From Brevibacillus borstelensis (GTDB lineage Bacteria > Bacillota > Bacilli > Brevibacillales > Brevibacillaceae): 64,000 nt of DNA. The notes under the pieces are model-generated. The model made no database searches and had not been told where the DNA came from. It worked only from the letters and a program-made list of their open reading frames with translations. The number at the start of each line of letters is the position of its first letter. Within the stretch, counting starts at the first letter, position 1. The stretch is from assembly GCF_003710865.1 (NCBI RefSeq), contig NZ_RHHO01000017.1, positions 1 through 64,000 on the forward strand, written 5' to 3'. This document shows positions 60,608 through 64,000 of this stretch, one piece after another. The position numbers and the translations under genes are program-made.

Positions 60608-62161
60608 GTGAAAAAGAGAGTGTTGGCAAGTTTTTTCCTGTCGCTGTCCCTTATGCTTTCAGCCTGTTCGGGAGGCGGGAGCGCACCTGCAGGCGATTCC
60701 AAGCCGAGGTCCGAGGGAGCATCCCAAACTGAAGGAAAATCGGAATTGATCGTCGCGGTCGATCAGGAGCCGGTCGGGTACGATCCGCACAAGGTGCCTG
60801 CGGCCTCCAGTGCACGCGTTTACTCATTGGTTTATGACAGCCTGACCAAGCTGGACGCCAATCTCGATCTCGTCCCGGGGCTGGCGGAATCATGGGAAAC
60901 GGCTCCCGACGGAAAGAGCATTACCTTCCATCTGAGAAAGGGTGTCAAGTTCCACAACGGACAAGAGATGACCGCGGAGGACGTAAAGTACACCTTTGAG
61001 CGCATTTTGAATCCGGACACCGGTTCGATCGCCAAATCGTACTTCGCCAGTGTCGATACGATCGAGGTGCCGGACCCTGCAACAGTCGTCTTCAAGCTGA
61101 AAACCCCTGATGCGGCTTTCCTGACCAATGCGTCCGCGTCCTCGGCTTCCATCGTTCCGAAGGGATCGACTGATCTGACGAAGGAAGCCAATGGCACCGG
61201 ACCGTTCATCCTGGAAAAAAGCGAGCCTGGACAGTATGTCCTGCTGAAGAAAAACCCGGACTACTTTAACAAGGAATTGCCAAAGGTAGACGCGATCAAG
61301 TTTCAGATCATGAAGGATGAGGCAGAGCGCATGGCTGCCATTCGCGCCGGCAAAATCGACATCAGCGCTGTATCGGCGGATTCGGCGAAGCTTCTCGAGG
61401 GCAAGCCGGGCATCCAGATCAAGAGCTACCAGTCTCTGGAGTACAGCTATCTCGGTATCAACGTGAAGAAAAAGCCTTTTGACGATCCGCGTGTCCGTCA
61501 GGCCATCAGTTATGCCGTAGACCGCAATCAAATCGTGCAAACCGTATGGAAGGGCGAGGCATCCGTGACCGGGCCGATCGCACCGGCACTGACCAGCTGG
61601 GCGCTTGATCCGTCCAGCTATCCAAGCTACACGCCGAATGTGGAAAAGGCAAAGCGGCTGCTTGCAGAAGCGGGGTATCCAAACGGCTTTGACACGGTCA
61701 TTGAAACAGCTTCTACTTACCCGGACATGGTTGAGTCGGCGCAAATCATTCAGCAGCACTTAAAAGCGATTGGCATCAACGCGAAAATCAACCAACTGGA
61801 GTGGGGCAACTACATCGACACCTGGAAATCCAAAGATATGAACATGATGGTCGGCCGCAATACATCCGGCGTGGACTCCGACCGTTCGATGCGCTACTTC
61901 TTCTCGACTACAGGATCGGCGAACGTCTGGAATTACTCCAACCCGAAATACGATGAGCTCGTTCAAAAGGCGCTGGAGACGGTCGATGTGCAAGAACGCA
62001 AGAAATTGTATGACGAAGCGCAAAAGCTGCTGGTAGAAGACGCACCAAACCTGTTCCTGGCTTCTCCGAAAAACTTTTACGCGGTCCGCGACAACGTCGA
62101 TTTTTCGCCGACGGCAGCGGGCGAATCCACCGCGTTGGTGAGAGCATCGGTGAAGAAGTAA
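60608..62161 (+). CDS. Peptide ABC transporter substrate-binding lipoprotein
   Basis: A 517-residue extracytoplasmic solute-binding protein (SBP_bac_5, DppA/OppA type). The signal with lipobox LSLMLSACSGGG places the lipidated cysteine at about residue 20. Family blocks are LVYDSLTKLDANLDLVPGLA, ESWETAPDGKSITFHLRKGV, KFHNGQEMTAEDVKYTFERI, DDPRVRQAISYAVDRNQIVQ and GRNTSGVDSDRSMRYFF. It binds di- or oligopeptides, possibly muropeptides given the preceding anmK. GTG start with AGGGGG at eight bases. A hairpin follows before the permease genes. Confidence 0.93.
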   Translation: MKKRVLASFFLSLSLMLSACSGGGSAPAGDSKPRSEGASQTEGKSELIVAVDQEPVGYDPHKVPAASSARVYSLVYDSLTKLDANLDLVPGLAESWETAPDGKSITFHLRKGVKFHNGQEMTAEDVKYTFERILNPDTGSIAKSYFASVDTIEVPDPATVVFKLKTPDAAFLTNASASSASIVPKGSTDLTKEANGTGPFILEKSEPGQYVLLKKNPDYFNKELPKVDAIKFQIMKDEAERMAAIRAGKIDISAVSADSAKLLEGKPGIQIKSYQSLEYSYLGINVKKKPFDDPRVRQAISYAVDRNQIVQTVWKGEASVTGPIAPALTSWALDPSSYPSYTPNVEKAKRLLAEAGYPNGFDTVIETASTYPDMVESAQIIQQHLKAIGINAKINQLEWGNYIDTWKSKDMNMMVGRNTSGVDSDRSMRYFFSTTGSANVWNYSNPKYDELVQKALETVDVQERKKLYDEAQKLLVEDAPNLFLASPKNFYAVRDNVDFSPTAAGESTALVRASVKK

Positions 62162-62178
62162 GTGAGATAGGGAGGGAG

Positions 62179-62210
62179 TCGGGGAGACGATCTCCCCGAT
62201 TTCTTCTTTT
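62179..62210 (+). terminator. Attenuator hairpin between binding-protein and permease genes
   Basis: TCGGGGAGA (62179-62187), loop CGA, TCTCCCCGA (62191-62199), then a T-rich stretch. Such a site lets the binding protein be made in excess of the permeases. Confidence 0.7.
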
Positions 62211-62224
62211 GTGGAGGGGTATCT

Positions 62225-63166
62225 ATGGGAAGTTACCTGATCAAACGAATCATTAGCTTGATTCCCATCCTTGTCGGCATTTCGATCCTCGTTTTTACGA
62301 TCCTCCATCTCGTTCCGGGCGATCCGGCGTCGATCATGCTCGGGACGGAAGCGACCCCGGAGGCAGTCGCCGTCCTGCGAGCGGAGATGGGGCTGGATAA
62401 ACCGCTCATAAGCCAGTACCTGCACTGGGCCGGCGGACTTTTGCAAGGGGATTTCGGTGTTTCAGTGCACACCGGCGAAGAAATTTTGCCGCAGATTCTC
62501 AAGCGGTTCTTGATTACGCTGCAATTGACGATTATGGCGGTTGTGATCGGCTGGACCCTGGCCATTCCGTTCGGCATCCTGTCGGCGATTCGCTCTCACT
62601 CCAAAACGGACAAGGTGATTCGCATTTTGACCTTGCTCGGGATTTCGGTTCCCAACTTTGCCATCGGTACGCTTTTGCTGCTCGGCCTGTCGCTGTATTT
62701 CAACTGGTTTCCGCCGATCGATGTGGTCCACTTTTGGGATGATCCGGCAGAGGCATTCAAAGTGTTTATCCTCCCGGCGGTTACGATGGGAATCGTCGTC
62801 GCTGCCGGCGTGATGCGGATGACCCGTTCCGCCTTTATGGAAACGATGGACAAAGATTTCATCCGCACCGCTCGTGCCAAAGGAAACAGTCAATGGACCG
62901 TGGTAATGGGGCATGCGCTGCGAAATTCCTCCATCCCTATCGTTACGATTGCCGGTATGCAGATCGGCTACCTATTGGGCGGGTCGGTCATTGTCGAACA
63001 ACTGTTTTCCATACCGGGACTGGGGCAGTATGTCCTGGATGGCATTTACCAGCGGGATTATCCTGTCGTACAGGGAGGCGTCCTGTTCGTCGCTTTGGTG
63101 TTCGTCTTGGTTAATCTGATCATCGACCTGATTTACACCTGGATTGATCCGCGAATCAAGTATTGA
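62225..63166 (+). CDS. Peptide ABC transporter permease, DppB type
   Basis: A 313-residue inner-membrane permease with six transmembrane helices, opening YLIKRIISLIPILVGISILV and carrying HLVPGDPASIM, typical of DppB. The cytoplasmic EAA loop, MDKDFIRTARAKGNSQWTVV, lies at about residues 205-224, and the end LVNLIIDLIYTWIDPRIKY is characteristic. GGAGGGG precedes the ATG. It pairs with the DppC-type permease that follows 15 bases later. Confidence 0.95.
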   Translation: MGSYLIKRIISLIPILVGISILVFTILHLVPGDPASIMLGTEATPEAVAVLRAEMGLDKPLISQYLHWAGGLLQGDFGVSVHTGEEILPQILKRFLITLQLTIMAVVIGWTLAIPFGILSAIRSHSKTDKVIRILTLLGISVPNFAIGTLLLLGLSLYFNWFPPIDVVHFWDDPAEAFKVFILPAVTMGIVVAAGVMRMTRSAFMETMDKDFIRTARAKGNSQWTVVMGHALRNSSIPIVTIAGMQIGYLLGGSVIVEQLFSIPGLGQYVLDGIYQRDYPVVQGGVLFVALVFVLVNLIIDLIYTWIDPRIKY

Positions 63167-63181
63167 CAAGGGGAATGCGAC

Positions 63182-64000
63182 ATGCGCACATTTCGAAGAC
63201 GCTTTTTTGAGAACAAAACAGCAGTCGTCTGTCTGATCGTCCTGCTGCTGCTCGCTCTGGCCGCTGCCTTCGCTCCCGTATTGTCTCCATACGATCCGAC
63301 GCAGATGTTTCAGGATCATCGCATGGAGGGCAGCTCCGGCGAATTTATTCTCGGCACGGATCAATTCGGCAGAGACATTATGAGCCGGATCATCTACGGA
63401 GCCAGAGTCTCGCTGATGGTGGGAATTTCCTCGGTGCTGGTCAGCGTCGCTTTTGGCACGCTGTTTGGATTGATCGCCGGTTACTTTGGCCGCTGGATTG
63501 ACGGATTGGTGATGCGTGTAATGGACGTGCTGTTTGCTTTTCCGGAAATTTTGCTTGCTTTGGCGATCGTGGCCGCGCTTGGGCCAGGGGCCTTCAATAC
63601 CATTTTGGCGATCGGAATTGTCAATATTCCGATCTTTACGCGAACGGTCCGGGGAGCAGTCCTATCGATCAAAAATCAGGAGTACGTGGAAAGCGCAAGG
63701 GCTATCGGCGCCAGTACGCCGCGCATTTTGTTTCTGGAAATTTTCCCGAATGTAACGGCACCGCTGCTGGTCCAGGCATCCCTCGCTATCTCGGGTGCGA
63801 TTTTGACAGAATCGGCGCTCAGCTTTCTCGGTCTCGGCATTCAGCCGCCAGACCCTTCGTGGGGCGGAATGATCTCGGAAGCGCGCCGCTATATGGAGCT
63901 GGCGCCGGGAATGATCATCTGGCCGTGCGTGGCAATGACGATCACCATCCTTTCCTGCAATATGTTTGGGGACGCTGTGCGCGATATTCTCGACCCGCGC
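63182..64000 (+). CDS. Peptide ABC transporter permease, DppC type, cut by the window end
   Basis: At least 273 residues, running off the right edge and nearly complete. The first transmembrane helix TAVVCLIVLLLLALAAAFAP is followed by the family loop GTDQFGRDIMSRIIYGARVS. The EAA loop is at about 175-195 (EYVESARAIGASTPRILFLE), and the sequence ends at GDAVRDILDPR, close to the usual C terminus. AAGGGGAATG precedes the ATG. Genes for one or two ABC ATPases probably lie beyond the window. Confidence 0.93.
   Translation, partial: MRTFRRRFFENKTAVVCLIVLLLLALAAAFAPVLSPYDPTQMFQDHRMEGSSGEFILGTDQFGRDIMSRIIYGARVSLMVGISSVLVSVAFGTLFGLIAGYFGRWIDGLVMRVMDVLFAFPEILLALAIVAALGPGAFNTILAIGIVNIPIFTRTVRGAVLSIKNQEYVESARAIGASTPRILFLEIFPNVTAPLLVQASLAISGAILTESALSFLGLGIQPPDPSWGGMISEARRYMELAPGMIIWPCVAMTITILSCNMFGDAVRDILDPR

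Noticed and set aside
1..64000. CRISPR arrays, tRNA or rRNA genes, intact insertion sequences or prophage
   Set aside because: I looked for regular spaced repeats, tRNA cloverleaf landmarks (GTTCRANNC) and transposase motifs; none was convincing apart from the group II intron remnant.

Overview
The window reads as chromosomal DNA of an endospore-forming, moderately GC-rich member of the Bacillales. A Brevibacillus-like or other Paenibacillaceae host is my best guess. The support is a YheC/YheD-type spore-coat gene, a leucine T-box ahead of leuA, a HrcA/CIRCE box on htpG, strong AGGAGG-type ribosome binding sites with frequent GTG and TTG starts, HelD, and a MecA/PBP3-like transpeptidase. This is inference from gene content; no rRNA or tRNA is present to confirm it. 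I see no CRISPR array, intact prophage or intact insertion sequence.

Layout. 0.1-5 kb: a TetR/DUF4180/SUMF1-like cluster, then about 1.3 kb of decayed DNA (a frameshifted small gene, the tail of a cadherin-like surface protein joined to a group II intron 3' end), then a TetR regulator and an NAD-dependent epimerase gene surrounded by five related operator-like palindromes. 5-11 kb: MarR plus MFS exporter with paired operators, a large WG/Sel1 repeat protein, and an isochorismatase-like hydrolase. 11-18 kb: an unknown protein, a translationally overlapping pair (GNAT fused to a long beta-rich region, plus an amidohydrolase), an alcohol dehydrogenase remnant, and a sigma/anti-sigma pair. 18-27 kb: penicillin acylase with a FadR-like box, DinB, a broken lipoprotein gene, a quinone-reductase-like flavoprotein divergent from an AraC regulator, a second AraC-type protein, VOC and DoxX proteins, and two more gene remnants.

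27-49 kb is mostly housekeeping: T-box and leuA, a membrane-anchored phosphate-binding-like protein, CIRCE and htpG, a penicillin-binding protein, an FHA/winged-helix regulator with a neighbouring GT2 glycosyltransferase, a TIGR01777-type epimerase, a histidine phosphatase, an Old Yellow Enzyme, RtcB, a YHYH/SH3-like secreted protein, a Nudix hydrolase, a chemoreceptor, an SDR and several small proteins. 49-54 kb carries helD and hrpB. 54.4-55.5 kb has little coding but holds two orphan terminators, one beside a perfect 16-bp palindrome. 56-64 kb: two overlapping nucleoside-hydrolase-fold genes (the first lacks the metal-binding aspartates), mscL with an added zinc ribbon, a YheC/D gene, and anmK followed by a peptide ABC importer that runs off the right end, suggesting cell-wall fragment recycling.

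Five gene remnants or frameshifted genes lie in the first 27 kb; three of these are explained by single-base indels, so either this is a decaying region or some indels are sequencing errors. The most unusual intact items are the GNAT fusion/amidohydrolase pair, the nucleoside hydrolase pair, the FHA regulator beside a glycosyltransferase, and the multi-operator TetR locus.
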